From positions 1,302,001 to 1,366,000 of the forward strand of contig NZ_CP030034.1 in NCBI RefSeq assembly GCF_006874625.1: a stretch of 64,000 nt of DNA, given 5' to 3'. The DNA comes from Bdellovibrio sp. NC01. GTDB taxonomy: Bacteria > Bdellovibrionota > Bdellovibrionia > Bdellovibrionales > Bdellovibrionaceae. Shown here in pieces: positions 51,237-60,577 of the stretch (positions are counted from its first letter, which is position 1; the number at the start of each line of letters is the position of its first letter). The position numbers were made by a program, and so were the translations under genes. The notes under the pieces are model-generated. The model made no database searches. It was not told the origin of the DNA and saw only the letters and a list, made by a program, of their open reading frames with translations.

Positions 51237-53652
51237 TTTTCTTTTCCCAGCCGCGTTTAAGGCGTGCGATTTTCATTTCAAGGCTTTCGTTAGACAGATT
51301 GCTTGTCGCGATCGTTTCAACCACTAGTGGGAACGATAACGGCGACGGGGTATCAATTTCGACCCATTCAATTTTCATTTGCGAAAGACGCTGCAAAGTT
51401 TTGCGCATGCGCCCACTTTCCAAAGAGTTCGCAAGAACTTCGTCAAAGCTTTGGCGGATGAGTAAATTATTAGGTTCGTGCTTGCGAAACACTTCATACA
51501 ATAATGAAGAGCTGATCTGCATTTGTCTGCCGGTTTTGGCAGCGCCGGGATAACCGGTAAATACCAGCCCTGCGATTTGTGCGATTTCGCGAAATTGACG
51601 CTGGCTGAGTTGCCCGATTTGCAGGGACTGACCGATTTCTTCAACCAAGTTGTGATCAGAAAAGAAGTCGTCATCAAAAAGAGCCTGAAAGTCATAATCT
51701 TTAGGTCCCACGATTTCAAAACCATAGTCGTTCACCGAAAAGGAAAAGGTCGAAGCTTGACGTTGGGCAAAGCGATAGCCCCACAATTGAGTCAAACCTT
51801 CATGAACGGATTTTCCTTCGAACGGGTAGACGAAAATATGTTCGCCTTGTTTTGAGCTCCATTTTTCAATCAATAAAATTTCAGGAGAAGGCAAAACTGA
51901 AATTTTCTTTTGCGTACCGAGCAGGGGCTCAAGAAAACGATCAAGTCCGGGATGTTTTTCATTCAGGGTTTCACGAAATGCTTGCCCTAAGGTTTCAGAA
52001 ATAGGGAAGCGGCCTCCATCCCAGGAAGGAATAGTATTGGTCGGTGCTTTTGAAGCTTTCACATAGGCGGTCATATCTTTTAAAAGAACGAATTCGAGTT
52101 TTTTACCAGCGAACTGAAAGACGTCACCTCTTTTTAGTTTTGAAATGAAACTTTCTTCGACCGAACCAATGCGCGAACGATTGGTATAACTGACACGCAC
52201 GGATTCGCGTGAAACAATGGTTCCGATACTCATGCGGTGAAGTTTTTCAACACGGGGATTGGCGGGACGATATTTGCCCGAAATTTCGTCGATTTCTAAT
52301 TTATGAAATTGTGGATAGGCTTGCAGTGTTTCTCCACCGCGAGTTAAGAACTGACGACACCAGTTGATTTCTTCTCGAGTGATTTCACTGAATGAGTAGG
52401 TCTCTTTTAAAGATAACCACAACTCATCCATCTTAAGCCCAGGCCCGCAAGCAAGAGTCATCATATGTTGCAGTAAAACGTCGATCGGTTTTTTCAAGGG
52501 CCTGCGTGGTTCGATGTGTTTATTCTTTAAAGCTTTTTTAACGGCTTCAAGTTCCAGTATTTCCCACGAGTTCGTCGGAACAAAAAGCAAACGACTTTTA
52601 CCACCGGGTCTATGAGCAGAACGCCCCGCACGTTGAAGCATGCGTGCAATCATTTTAGGACTGCCAATTTGTACGACGCGCTCGACCGGTTGAAAGTCGA
52701 CACCTAAATCCAAGGAAGAAGTGCAGACCACCCATTTCAGGGCTCCGGTTTTGACGGCTTCTTCGACAGCTTCTCGTTCTTCGCGTTCAAGAGAGCTATG
52801 GTGCAAAGCCATGTGCTTTTCCATGTCAGGTTTTAAAACCGAGATCGCTTCATACCAGCGTTCTGCCTGTGAACGTGTGTTAGTAAAAATCAGTGTAGAG
52901 ACATCAGGATCAAGTTCTTTAATCAGACTTTCGCGTAAAGCGAATCCCAAATGTCCCGCCCAGGGGAAACGATCAATTTTTTCCGGCAACAAGCAATCTA
53001 AATCCAGATTGCGATCGGAACCACCAGAAATAATTTTTGCTTCTTGCCCGCGACCGACAGCGACCTTTGCGGCTTCTTCTAAATTTCCGATAGAGGCCGA
53101 CAAGGCCCACGTTTGCAGTTCTGGATTGATCGAGCGCAAATAAGAAAGCGACAGCTCGCAAAGACTTCCGCGTTTGCTGGCCATGAGTTCATGCCATTCA
53201 TCCAAGATCACGACTTCGAGATTTTTAAAAATATCTTCGGCATCGGGCTGTGAGATCATCACCGCTAAAGATTCAGGAGTAGTCAGTAGCAGATCGGGAG
53301 GATTAAGCATTTGTTTGCGTTTTTCTGCAGTGGCGGTATCACCAGTGCGCGAACCGACTTTAAGAGGCCATTGTTCTTGCAGCAGCGGTTCTTTAATTGC
53401 CGTTTCCAAGTCGCGAGTGAGTGCGCGCAGTGGTGTCAGATAAAGCGCTTTTAAACCTTTGCGTTTTGGTTGTTGCGCCATCATTCGTGCGAAGGGTCCC
53501 ATCACGGCCGCATATGTTTTCCCCGAACCCGTAGGCACATGCAGCAATCCCGATTCGCCCGACAAATACGCTTGCCATGCCTCTTCCTGAAATGGAAAGG
53601 GCTTCCATTTGCGATTTTTAAAAAATGCATGGATGGGTTTAAGCTCGTCCAT
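51205..53652 (-). CDS. lhr: Ligase-associated Lhr-type DEXH helicase
   Basis: This 815-aa superfamily 2 helicase shows VPTGSGKTYAAV (motif I), VVILDEWHELMASKRG (motif II, DEWH), ALSASIGN (motif III), FTNTRSQAERWYEA (motif IV) and QRAGRSAHRPGGKSRLLF (motif VI). The Lhr-specific winged-helix and C-terminal core domain follows. Lhr-Core helicases unwind RNA:DNA hybrids and 3'-tailed DNA. The gene overlaps the ligase gene by 14 bp and pdeM by 32 bp. Confidence 0.92.
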   Translation of the reverse strand: MDELKPIHAFFKNRKWKPFPFQEEAWQAYLSGESGLLHVPTGSGKTYAAVMGPFARMMAQQPKRKGLKALYLTPLRALTRDLETAIKEPLLQEQWPLKVGSRTGDTATAEKRKQMLNPPDLLLTTPESLAVMISQPDAEDIFKNLEVVILDEWHELMASKRGSLCELSLSYLRSINPELQTWALSASIGNLEEAAKVAVGRGQEAKIISGGSDRNLDLDCLLPEKIDRFPWAGHLGFALRESLIKELDPDVSTLIFTNTRSQAERWYEAISVLKPDMEKHMALHHSSLEREEREAVEEAVKTGALKWVVCTSSLDLGVDFQPVERVVQIGSPKMIARMLQRAGRSAHRPGGKSRLLFVPTNSWEILELEAVKKALKNKHIEPRRPLKKPIDVLLQHMMTLACGPGLKMDELWLSLKETYSFSEITREEINWCRQFLTRGGETLQAYPQFHKLEIDEISGKYRPANPRVEKLHRMSIGTIVSRESVRVSYTNRSRIGSVEESFISKLKRGDVFQFAGKKLEFVLLKDMTAYVKASKAPTNTIPSWDGGRFPISETLGQAFRETLNEKHPGLDRFLEPLLGTQKKISVLPSPEILLIEKWSSKQGEHIFVYPFEGKSVHEGLTQLWGYRFAQRQASTFSFSVNDYGFEIVGPKDYDFQALFDDDFFSDHNLVEEIGQSLQIGQLSQRQFREIAQIAGLVFTGYPGAAKTGRQMQISSSLLYEVFRKHEPNNLLIRQSFDEVLANSLESGRMRKTLQRLSQMKIEWVEIDTPSPLSFPLVVETIATSNLSNESLEMKIARLKRGWEKKNEDTSRERRH

Positions 53653-55270
53653 GTTTGGTCACCGCATTTAAAAGTTCTTGGGCTGATTGCAGATTGTCTG
53701 CATCTTGGGCTTTTTTGTCTTTGCGCCAACGAAGAATTCGGGGAAAGCGCACCGCAATTCCTGACTTGTGGCGATTGGAAGCGCCAATACCTTCAAAGCC
53801 AATTTCAAAAACCTGTTCCGCATCGACAGAGCGCACGGGACCAAATTTTTCTTTCGTGTGCCGCCGAATCCACGCGTCGAGTTCGTCAATTTCCGCTTGA
53901 TCTAAACCAGAGTACGCTTTGGCAAAAGGTATCAGTTCTTTATTTTCATTCCATAATGCAAAAGTGTAGTCGGTATAAAGATTGGAACGTCGACCTGTTC
54001 CTGATTGTGCATACAATAAGACCGCATCTAATGTCAGTGGATCGACTTTATATTTCCACCAATTCCCAGTCTTTCTGCCAACCGTGTAAGTGCCTTCCCA
54101 GAGTTTAATCATCAGACCTTCGGCGTCCAGTTCGCGCGCCTTTAAACGACAGTCATCAAGCTCTGCCAAATCGTGAACGGTCACGATCGGAGAAAGAACG
54201 ACTTGGTCGCAGTCAAGCGCGGTGACGATTTTTGCAAGCTGATCTTTACGCTTGCGCAGACTTTTATCGCGTATATCTTCGCCGTTGTATTCCAGACAAT
54301 CGTAAGCGAAGAACCCCACGGGAAGATCTTTCAGCATTTGTGCAGAAACTTTCTTGCGACCCAAGCGCTTTTGCAATTCTTGAAAGGGCAGAATCTGATT
54401 GTCTTTATAAACTAAAATCTCGCCGTCTAAGACCGTTCCATTGGGAAGGGCAGAGAATATTTTTGCGAGCTCTGGAAAAGTATCCGTGATTTGTTCTTCA
54501 CCTCGGGACCAAATCCAAGTTTGATTTTCGCGATGTATGACTTGCGAGCGAATGCCGTCATATTTCCATTCAATACACCATTCACTGGCGTCAAAATTCT
54601 TTTCGCTGCGCTCGTTCCAGGGATGAGCCAGGCAAAACGGATAGGGCTGGCTAAAATTCGCTTCAACGGGTTCTGGTGAAATGATTCTTTCAAAAGCTTC
54701 GATTCCTGATTGCACATCACCCGTTAAGCGATGCGCGACTTGATCCGTTGGTAAATTATAAACTTCGGCAATAGCCCGGATAACAAGTTTATCGCTGACA
54801 CCCACGCGGAAAGCACCCGTAATGAGTTTATTTAAAATGAAGACTTCCTGATAAGTCAGATCTTTCCACCACGCGATAAGCTGGTCACTTTGTGCCAGCT
54901 CATCTTTCATTTTTGCGAGGGCCGGAATTTCTTCCTCCATCCACGCTGTCAAAGTTTTGTTATCCGACGTACTGGTTTCGCGACACAGGTTTAAAGAATG
55001 CGCGAGCAGGCTTAAGGTTTCAGCTGTATCACCCACATGATCGTAACACTCATCTAAAAGCCATTCGGGATAATGGGTGGCGGAAAGAAATAGATCACGT
55101 AAGGTGCGCGAGGTGATGACCCGCTTAGAAATCTTCCCAGTCAGAACCAGAATCGTCCACATGGCATCAGCGGGCGGGGCACTAGAGAAATAATTTTTAA
55201 GGGCCGTGACTTTTTCATTGGTTGAGGTTGTTGAGTCTAAGTCGTCGAAGAGTTTGGCGAAGGCTTTCAT
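53639..55270 (-). CDS. ATP-dependent DNA ligase (ligase-associated repair type)
   Basis: This 543-aa ligase has an N-terminal all-helical DNA-binding domain (1-200), the nucleotidyltransferase core with the Lys236 motif (EWKYDGIR), TVLDGEILVY (motif III), GFFAYDCLE (motif IIIa), EGLMIKL (motif IV) and TGNWWKYKV (motif V). The C-terminal OB domain ends in VRFPRILRWRKDK. It seals breaks with ATP, distinct from NAD-dependent LigA. It overlaps the exonuclease gene by 4 bp and the helicase gene by 14 bp, so all are read as one unit. Confidence 0.93.
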   Translation of the reverse strand: MKAFAKLFDDLDSTTSTNEKVTALKNYFSSAPPADAMWTILVLTGKISKRVITSRTLRDLFLSATHYPEWLLDECYDHVGDTAETLSLLAHSLNLCRETSTSDNKTLTAWMEEEIPALAKMKDELAQSDQLIAWWKDLTYQEVFILNKLITGAFRVGVSDKLVIRAIAEVYNLPTDQVAHRLTGDVQSGIEAFERIISPEPVEANFSQPYPFCLAHPWNERSEKNFDASEWCIEWKYDGIRSQVIHRENQTWIWSRGEEQITDTFPELAKIFSALPNGTVLDGEILVYKDNQILPFQELQKRLGRKKVSAQMLKDLPVGFFAYDCLEYNGEDIRDKSLRKRKDQLAKIVTALDCDQVVLSPIVTVHDLAELDDCRLKARELDAEGLMIKLWEGTYTVGRKTGNWWKYKVDPLTLDAVLLYAQSGTGRRSNLYTDYTFALWNENKELIPFAKAYSGLDQAEIDELDAWIRRHTKEKFGPVRSVDAEQVFEIGFEGIGASNRHKSGIAVRFPRILRWRKDKKAQDADNLQSAQELLNAVTKHGRA

Positions 55271-56259
55271 GATGCCTCCTCTTGATCTTCGTACTCGGTT
55301 TGAAACAGACGTACCGCTTTACCTTGTTCTTCTAAATATTGTTTAAGAACGTCCGTGCGCCCGTGAGTCAGAAACACCGTTTCTGCACCTGTTTCATTGA
55401 TAGTCTGTAGAAGTTCATTCCAGTCAGCGTGATCGGAAAGTGCAAAACCTTTTTCGTAGCCTTTGCGACGACGCGTGCCGCGGACCTGCATCCATCCGGA
55501 AGCAAAAGCCGTTTGTGGTTCTTTAAAACGTTTCATCCAAGGTGAACGGTGTGCTGAAGGCGGTGCCAGTATCAGATCACCCTTAAAGGAATAGGTTTTC
55601 TCTTCATCAAAGACGGAACGGGTTGGCAGCATTTTAACACCGTGATGACGATAAACCTCCGTCAAAGATTCGATGGCTCCATGTTGATAAACGGGGCGGT
55701 CAGTAAAGCGAGTTAATTCCGCCAGAATTCTTTGCGCTTTTCCTAAGGCATAACAAAATATCAAAGTCGGCCGTTCAAGATCGCTTTGCCACCAATCGTA
55801 AATCTTATGCGCGGTCACTTCACTAGAGTCCCATTTATAAACGGGCAGTGCGAATGTTGCTTCAGAAATAAAGGTATTGCATGGGACAACTTCAAAAGGA
55901 TCACAGGATAAGTCGGAAGTACGCTTGTAGTCGCCGGATGCGACCCATACTTTGCCTTTATATTCCACGCGAACTTGTGAAGAGCCCAGAATGTGACCGG
56001 CGGAATGAAAGCTCACCCAGGTGTCGCCCATCTTAAATTTTTCGCCCCATTTTTTTGCGACGATAGGAATTCCTTCACCCAGACGATGTCGGATCAACGG
56101 AACGCATTTTTCATGAGCATAATAAAGACGTGAACCCCAACGGGCATGATCGGAATGGGCGTGAGTGATCACCGCATTTTTCACAGGTCGCCATGGGTCG
56201 ATATGAAAATCGCCCGCAGCACAGTACAAACCTTCTGTGGTTGCTTTGATCAAATCCAT
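55267..56259 (-). CDS. Ligase-associated DNA exonuclease (MBL fold)
   Basis: The metal-binding motif HAHSDHARWG (near 33-42) of the metallo-beta-lactamase fold is present, with HSAGHILGS later and a beta-CASP-like C-terminal helicase-free part (FLTHGRTDVLKQYL). The length is 330 aa. It processes DNA ends in the ligase-associated set. It is the first gene of the operon, with the ATG overlapping the ligase start by 4 bp (ATGA). Confidence 0.9.
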   Translation of the reverse strand: MDLIKATTEGLYCAAGDFHIDPWRPVKNAVITHAHSDHARWGSRLYYAHEKCVPLIRHRLGEGIPIVAKKWGEKFKMGDTWVSFHSAGHILGSSQVRVEYKGKVWVASGDYKRTSDLSCDPFEVVPCNTFISEATFALPVYKWDSSEVTAHKIYDWWQSDLERPTLIFCYALGKAQRILAELTRFTDRPVYQHGAIESLTEVYRHHGVKMLPTRSVFDEEKTYSFKGDLILAPPSAHRSPWMKRFKEPQTAFASGWMQVRGTRRRKGYEKGFALSDHADWNELLQTINETGAETVFLTHGRTDVLKQYLEEQGKAVRLFQTEYEDQEEAS

Positions 56260-56318
56260 TCTCTTACTTTAACATCGCAAGAGAATGGAAAAAAATAATC
56301 AAGGACTGTGTTTTACCA

Positions 56319-56870
56319 TTACTTCGTCGAAGGTTGACCTGGAGCCGGTGCTGAGGAAGCCATCGATGATTGAATTTGTTGGGCTTTGCTGAGATGCTCT
56401 TGCACATGCGTGCGGGTTTCTTCAAGGAATGATTTAAATTCCGCATTGCTTGCTTGAGGAATGAATTTAGAATCCAGATCATTTAACAATTGCTGGTGCA
56501 TTGCCACTTGATTATCGATGTAAGCCTTGTCGAATTCAGATCCTTTTTTCGTTTTCAGCTCTGCCATCTGATCTTTAGCACTTTTCTTAAGGTCTTTGGC
56601 CGTGTCGTTATTTTCAGGTTTAATTTTTTCCTTTTTCGCAACTTTCTTACCGTCTTTCATATTCGATTCGTGAGCCGAAACCATGTGCTTCGCGAAGTCT
56701 TTCACTTCCGAATTAGAAGCTTTAGACTTCGCCATTTTGCCGGCATCAATTTCAGCTTGATTTGCGGTTTTCATAATTTCGGCGATTTCTGAATCGCTTA
56801 ATGCAAGCGCGGCCGGACCGACAAGCATGCTAAGAAGGGCAGATGATAAGAAAAGTTTTTTGAAGTTCAT
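56319..56870 (-). CDS. DUF4142 exported protein
   Basis: This 183-aa protein has a signal peptide (residues 1-23). The mature part is a four-helix ferritin-like DUF4142 domain: SDSEIAEIMKTANQAEIDAG, EVKDFAKHMVSAHESNMKDG and MHQQLLNDLDSKFIP. It ends in a Pro/Ala/Ser tail (SMASSAPAPGQPSTK). The His and Glu near HxxM may bind metal, but the function in bacteria is not settled. The start lies behind AAAGGAGC. Confidence 0.9.
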   Translation of the reverse strand: MNFKKLFLSSALLSMLVGPAALALSDSEIAEIMKTANQAEIDAGKMAKSKASNSEVKDFAKHMVSAHESNMKDGKKVAKKEKIKPENNDTAKDLKKSAKDQMAELKTKKGSEFDKAYIDNQVAMHQQLLNDLDSKFIPQASNAEFKSFLEETRTHVQEHLSKAQQIQSSMASSAPAPGQPSTK

Positions 56871-56971
56871 GAGAAGCTCCTTTGTGATTTAAAATTTTGA
56901 ATCCAAAGGGTCTCGAGAATTAATGATCGTGACAACTTACGCTTGCGCAATGGGGGAGAGAGTGTGCCGAA

Positions 56972-57005
56972 ATAAAAAAGGGCATCGCTTCCGATGCCCT
57001 TTTTA
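56972..57005 (-). terminator. Intrinsic terminator of the YceI gene
   Basis: An 11-bp stem (AAAGGGCATCG/CGATGCCCTTT) with a 4-nt loop and an A-run on the left, which is a T-run on the minus strand, lies just past the YceI stop. Confidence 0.9.
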
Positions 57006-57027
57006 AATCAAAATCGAGTGCGAAAAA

Positions 57028-57618
57028 CTATTTTTTTGCAACCAATTTAAGATTCAATTCAAATGTATCATTGATGATTTTATCGGCCGTCAATGATTTG
57101 AAGAAGTTGCCTGAACCGTATTTCAAATCCCAATTTGTACGGTCGATTGTTACGTTCGCTTCGCCAGTTACTGTGCCTTTAGCAACAGTTACTTTTGCTG
57201 GGAATTCGATAGGTTGAGTTTTACCAACCATCGTCAATTCACCTTTAACCAAAACTTCGTCTTTTGCTTTTGGAGTGATGCTAGTCAATTTGAAAGTTGA
57301 AGTTGGGTATTTTTCAACGTTGAAGAAATCACCTGAAGCCAAGTGACCTACTAATTTCTTTTGGTAGTCAGGGCTGTCTTTCAAATCATTGTTAGTGATA
57401 GTCGTCATATCAACAGTGATTGTACCGCTTGATACTTGGCCTTTATCAACTTGCACTGAACCTTCTTTAACTGCGATGCCACCGTCATGAACGGCGCCAA
57501 CTTTGTGCGCAGCTTTCCAAGTTACTGTGCTTGCTTTAGTGTCGATTTTATAAGTGTCCGCTGCGTAAGCAGAAGTTGCGAACACAAGAACGAATGCTGC
57601 GAAAACTGACTTCATCAT
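57028..57618 (-). CDS. YceI-family periplasmic lipid-binding protein
   Basis: This 196-aa protein has a signal peptide (residues 1-19). The YceI lipocalin-like barrel is complete: YKIDTKASTVTWKAAHKVGA, GTITVDMTTI, LVGHLASGDFFNVEKYPTSTF, VKGELTMVGKTQPIEFPAKV and TIDRTNWDLKYGSGNF. YceI proteins bind polyisoprenoid chains and are induced under stress. Two ATGs are adjacent at the start; either fits the AGGAGA site. Confidence 0.93.
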   Translation of the reverse strand: MMKSVFAAFVLVFATSAYAADTYKIDTKASTVTWKAAHKVGAVHDGGIAVKEGSVQVDKGQVSSGTITVDMTTITNNDLKDSPDYQKKLVGHLASGDFFNVEKYPTSTFKLTSITPKAKDEVLVKGELTMVGKTQPIEFPAKVTVAKGTVTGEANVTIDRTNWDLKYGSGNFFKSLTADKIINDTFELNLKLVAKK

Positions 57619-57759
57619 GTTGTCTCCTTTGACAAATCAAATGTCGTTTGCCAGTAAAGACTATTAAAGCCATCGAAACAGATCAACTGATTCTGCAAAG
57701 AAATAAACTTTGGCCGAAGAAGCATTTACAGGTGTGAGGATTAGGACTGAGGTCGTAGT

Positions 57760-59076
57760 CTAGCTAAGGTCTTCCATAATTTGCTGCGCGCATCGGACGC
57801 CTGAGTGAATTGCCCCATGAACCGTGCCCTGATCTGAACCTTGCGAAGTGCCTTCGCCACCAATCAGAATTCTTTTTTCAAATGGTTTGCGAAGTTGGGA
57901 ATTTTCACGTCCTTTTAATACGCCCTGATAGGAACATGCACCAAGACTAAACGGGTCCTGACTCCAGTTGTGAGTAAAGTGACCAAGGTAGTGCTCTTGC
58001 AAGTAGGCTAAACTTCGCCCGGTCATTCGCGATAGACTTCGCAGCGCCATGACAACACGTTTTTTCTCACTCCAAAAACTCATTTCGTAAGCTTTGGGAC
58101 CACCTTGCCACGCATTTAATATATTCGTGCGTTGAGGCATTTGCGTCCACCACGTCGGGAAATATTCTTCGGCACCTGAGTGTAAGAAGCCTATCGGTTT
58201 TTTAGATAAGCTTTCCCAAAATCGTTCCGAGAATTCAAAGTTAATTCTTTGCACGTGACCCATATGCACAGATGAAAGCGAATTGAAAAGAGCGGGAATA
58301 GCAGGGCTGATTTTCATTTGAGTTTTAAGAACGGAAATGGGTACGGTGATCACCACATAATCGCAGTGAAAAGTGCGACGAGAATTTTCAGTTGTCGAGC
58401 GAATCGCGATGCCATTTTCATCCCAAAGAATTTCTTGGACCTTGTGATTAAAGTGAATGTGTTCTTTACGCAGACCGGTTTCTTTTAACAACGCCTGCAT
58501 GACGGTGGAATATCCAGCGCTAGGACGGAACTGACTTTGAGAATTTAATTCGGGCTCGTCATCTTTTTCGGCAATGGCCAGAGCGCGCTCGCCAATCAAG
58601 CCCAAATCGGCAGCTTGAAATCCTTCAATGTAAGCTTTGTAAAGCTGAGCCGTGTCCTGACGAATTTTTTTGTGATGCGCTTTCATGAAGTCTTCCATGT
58701 TGCGATCATGCACAAGAGTTTTACTTAAAAGACTGTTCACTTTATCAAGCTTTTCCCAAAAATCGGGAAGCTCGTGCAGCTTGCCTTTACGCCAGAAGAG
58801 ATGATTATCACACAGGTCTAAGAAGGCTAAATTGTGACGATGCAGAAGATCGATCAAGACGGGTTGCGCCCCGTGGATGAATTCAGCCCCGTATTCGATT
58901 GCGGGAAAATGATTGGCAACAGAATAAGCTCTACCGCCGATACGTTCGCGGGCCTCAAGAATCGTGCAACTGACATCGGCGTCACGAAGTTCGCGCGCGC
59001 AAGCCAGACCCGCAGCACCAGCACCAATAATGATGACGTGGGCTTTACGGGGCCGCCGTAGGAAATTGTTTTTCAT
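57760..59076 (-). CDS. FAD-dependent amine oxidase-type protein
   Basis: This 438-aa protein opens with a Rossmann motif (HVIIIGAGAAGLACARELRD) and GRAYS (FAD-binding GG motif: RIGGRAYSV). It continues with AGYSTVMQALL, substrate-domain strands (VVITVPISVLK) and the C-terminal FAD cover (RILIGGEGTSQGSDQGTVHG). It is similar to polyamine/monoamine oxidase and histone demethylase-like enzymes. The substrate is not clear. The start overlaps the end of the OsmC gene by 32 bp. Confidence 0.88.
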   Translation of the reverse strand: MKNNFLRRPRKAHVIIIGAGAAGLACARELRDADVSCTILEARERIGGRAYSVANHFPAIEYGAEFIHGAQPVLIDLLHRHNLAFLDLCDNHLFWRKGKLHELPDFWEKLDKVNSLLSKTLVHDRNMEDFMKAHHKKIRQDTAQLYKAYIEGFQAADLGLIGERALAIAEKDDEPELNSQSQFRPSAGYSTVMQALLKETGLRKEHIHFNHKVQEILWDENGIAIRSTTENSRRTFHCDYVVITVPISVLKTQMKISPAIPALFNSLSSVHMGHVQRINFEFSERFWESLSKKPIGFLHSGAEEYFPTWWTQMPQRTNILNAWQGGPKAYEMSFWSEKKRVVMALRSLSRMTGRSLAYLQEHYLGHFTHNWSQDPFSLGACSYQGVLKGRENSQLRKPFEKRILIGGEGTSQGSDQGTVHGAIHSGVRCAQQIMEDLS

Positions 59077-59503
59077 TTGTCAGCATTCTGATTTCAAGAC
59101 TGACTTCAGCTTTCATCAATTTTGAAATCGGGCAGTTGGCTTTTGCACCTTCGGCAATCGACTGAAATTTTGCGTAATCCAAACCGGGAACCACGGCTTC
59201 AAGACAAAGATGCGAAGATTTTATTTTCCAACCTTCTTTACCATCTTGAACAAGCTGTACATGGGCTGTGGTGAAGAGCTCTTTGGGTTCGAAATGAATT
59301 TTTGTAAGTTCAGCAGCAAGGGCCATGGAAAAACAACTGGCGTGAGCGGCCGCGACAAGTTCTTCAGGATTAATTCCAGTTTTCCCATTAAAGCGGGTCG
59401 CAAATTCATAAGAGGCGTGATCTAAAGACTGGCTGCCAGTTGAAATTTCACCGCGACCTTCTTTTAAATTACCTTCCCAGTGCACTTCCGCAAGTCTCTC
59501 CAT
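59045..59503 (-). CDS. OsmC-like peroxiredoxin
   Basis: This 152-aa protein matches the OsmC/Ohr family: AEVHWEGNLKEGRGEIST, TGINPEELVAAAHASCFSMAL (with Cys57 region) and NCPISKLMKAEV (second Cys). It is a thiol-based hydroperoxide reductase. It is upstream of and coupled to the amine oxidase gene, whose reaction releases H2O2, so the pairing may be protective (inference). Confidence 0.88.
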   Translation of the reverse strand: MERLAEVHWEGNLKEGRGEISTGSQSLDHASYEFATRFNGKTGINPEELVAAAHASCFSMALAAELTKIHFEPKELFTTAHVQLVQDGKEGWKIKSSHLCLEAVVPGLDYAKFQSIAEGAKANCPISKLMKAEVSLEIRMLTNEKQFPTAAP

Positions 59504-59584
59504 CCGTCACCTCCACAGACATTAGAATGCCGGAGACTGGGGAGGGCTCGACAGCGAAAGTGCAAGCCTTTGCGCAAAGACACG

Positions 59585-60370
59585 TTAGCGTGTGCAGCGT
59601 TTCAATATGTCTTGCTTGATAAAGTTAAATGCAGGTGAAGTGTTTGTCAGATTCCACTGCCATTTGAAATCGCGGCAGTCCATCCAATGCGGATACATCA
59701 TGCGACCAAAGTGTTCGTCGCCATCATCTTTTTTAAGTGCTTTGTAAATCAGCTTTTCCATTTTCGGATAGACGGAAGCAGGCAAAATATTTTTGCTGAT
59801 CAAATCAATCGTGACTTCAAATGAAGTGACGAACCCCACTTGCCCCGGAAGAACCGGCAAGATATCGGCACCTTTCGAAGAGTAAGCTTCACGGATATAA
59901 GTGACTTCAGGAATAGATTTAAATTCCTGATTCATCTGGCGATACACGACCGTATCGAATTGCCCGTTGTCGCCAAAATAGATAACCAATTCCGGTTTCT
60001 TTTCGGCCAATAATGCACGGATGGTTTTTTGTTTGTACTCTGGATCTTGTTTCCAGTTGGGGTTTGTATGAAGGGCTGTCAGTGGGAAGTGGTTTTCTTT
60101 GATGAAGTCTTCATGTTGTTCAAACATCAGGGCCTTCGGAGCCAAGCTGACATAGTGGAATTCGATGTCGTTATAGGAAGCCTGTAAAGCCTGAAACAGC
60201 TCAGGCATACCTTTAAAAAGACTGCCGTCGTCGAAAAATGAAGAGCCCGCACCGGCCTTAGATCTCACATTTGTGACTTTTAAAGTGTCATCGATATCAG
60301 AGATCACAAGGACTTTTGCCTCTGCCGCGAAGGAAAGTAACATTCCAAGAACGACTAAGATTTTGTTCAT
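59585..60370 (-). CDS. App1/DUF2183-type phosphatidate phosphatase-like protein
   Basis: Starting at the ATG behind GGAGCTTGCT gives a signal peptide (residues 1-17) and a 261-aa product. The HAD-type motif ISDIDDTLKVTN is followed by FHYVSLAPKALM, NHFPLTALHT and VIYFGDNGQFDTVVY (the second and third HAD regions). DUF2183/App1 proteins act on phosphatidate in yeast. The exported form here suggests action on periplasmic or prey lipids; the substrate is inferred. Confidence 0.85.
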   Translation of the reverse strand: MNKILVVLGMLLSFAAEAKVLVISDIDDTLKVTNVRSKAGAGSSFFDDGSLFKGMPELFQALQASYNDIEFHYVSLAPKALMFEQHEDFIKENHFPLTALHTNPNWKQDPEYKQKTIRALLAEKKPELVIYFGDNGQFDTVVYRQMNQEFKSIPEVTYIREAYSSKGADILPVLPGQVGFVTSFEVTIDLISKNILPASVYPKMEKLIYKALKKDDGDEHFGRMMYPHWMDCRDFKWQWNLTNTSPAFNFIKQDILKRCTR

Positions 60371-60577
60371 AGCAAGCTCCGTCTCTGTCAAGAAAGTGTT
60401 CAGGTGCCATAGAGGGGCGCTCCTTGTAAGCCCATAGCTTTTAAAGAGGTCCTCAAGACTCCGAATTTGTTCGAGTCCTTAAAAATGCAAACGCAGGGCC
60501 CATTGCAGCACAGTCAGACTTCTGTTGTACGGGCTAAAAGGTTTCGCTAGGATTCTTTGAGAAGACGGAGTTTCCAC

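Noticed and set aside
60461-60485. TTCGAGTCC run resembling a tRNA T-loop
   Set aside because: The flanking bases do not form a 5-bp T-stem, and no acceptor stem, anticodon arm or CCA end can be drawn around it.
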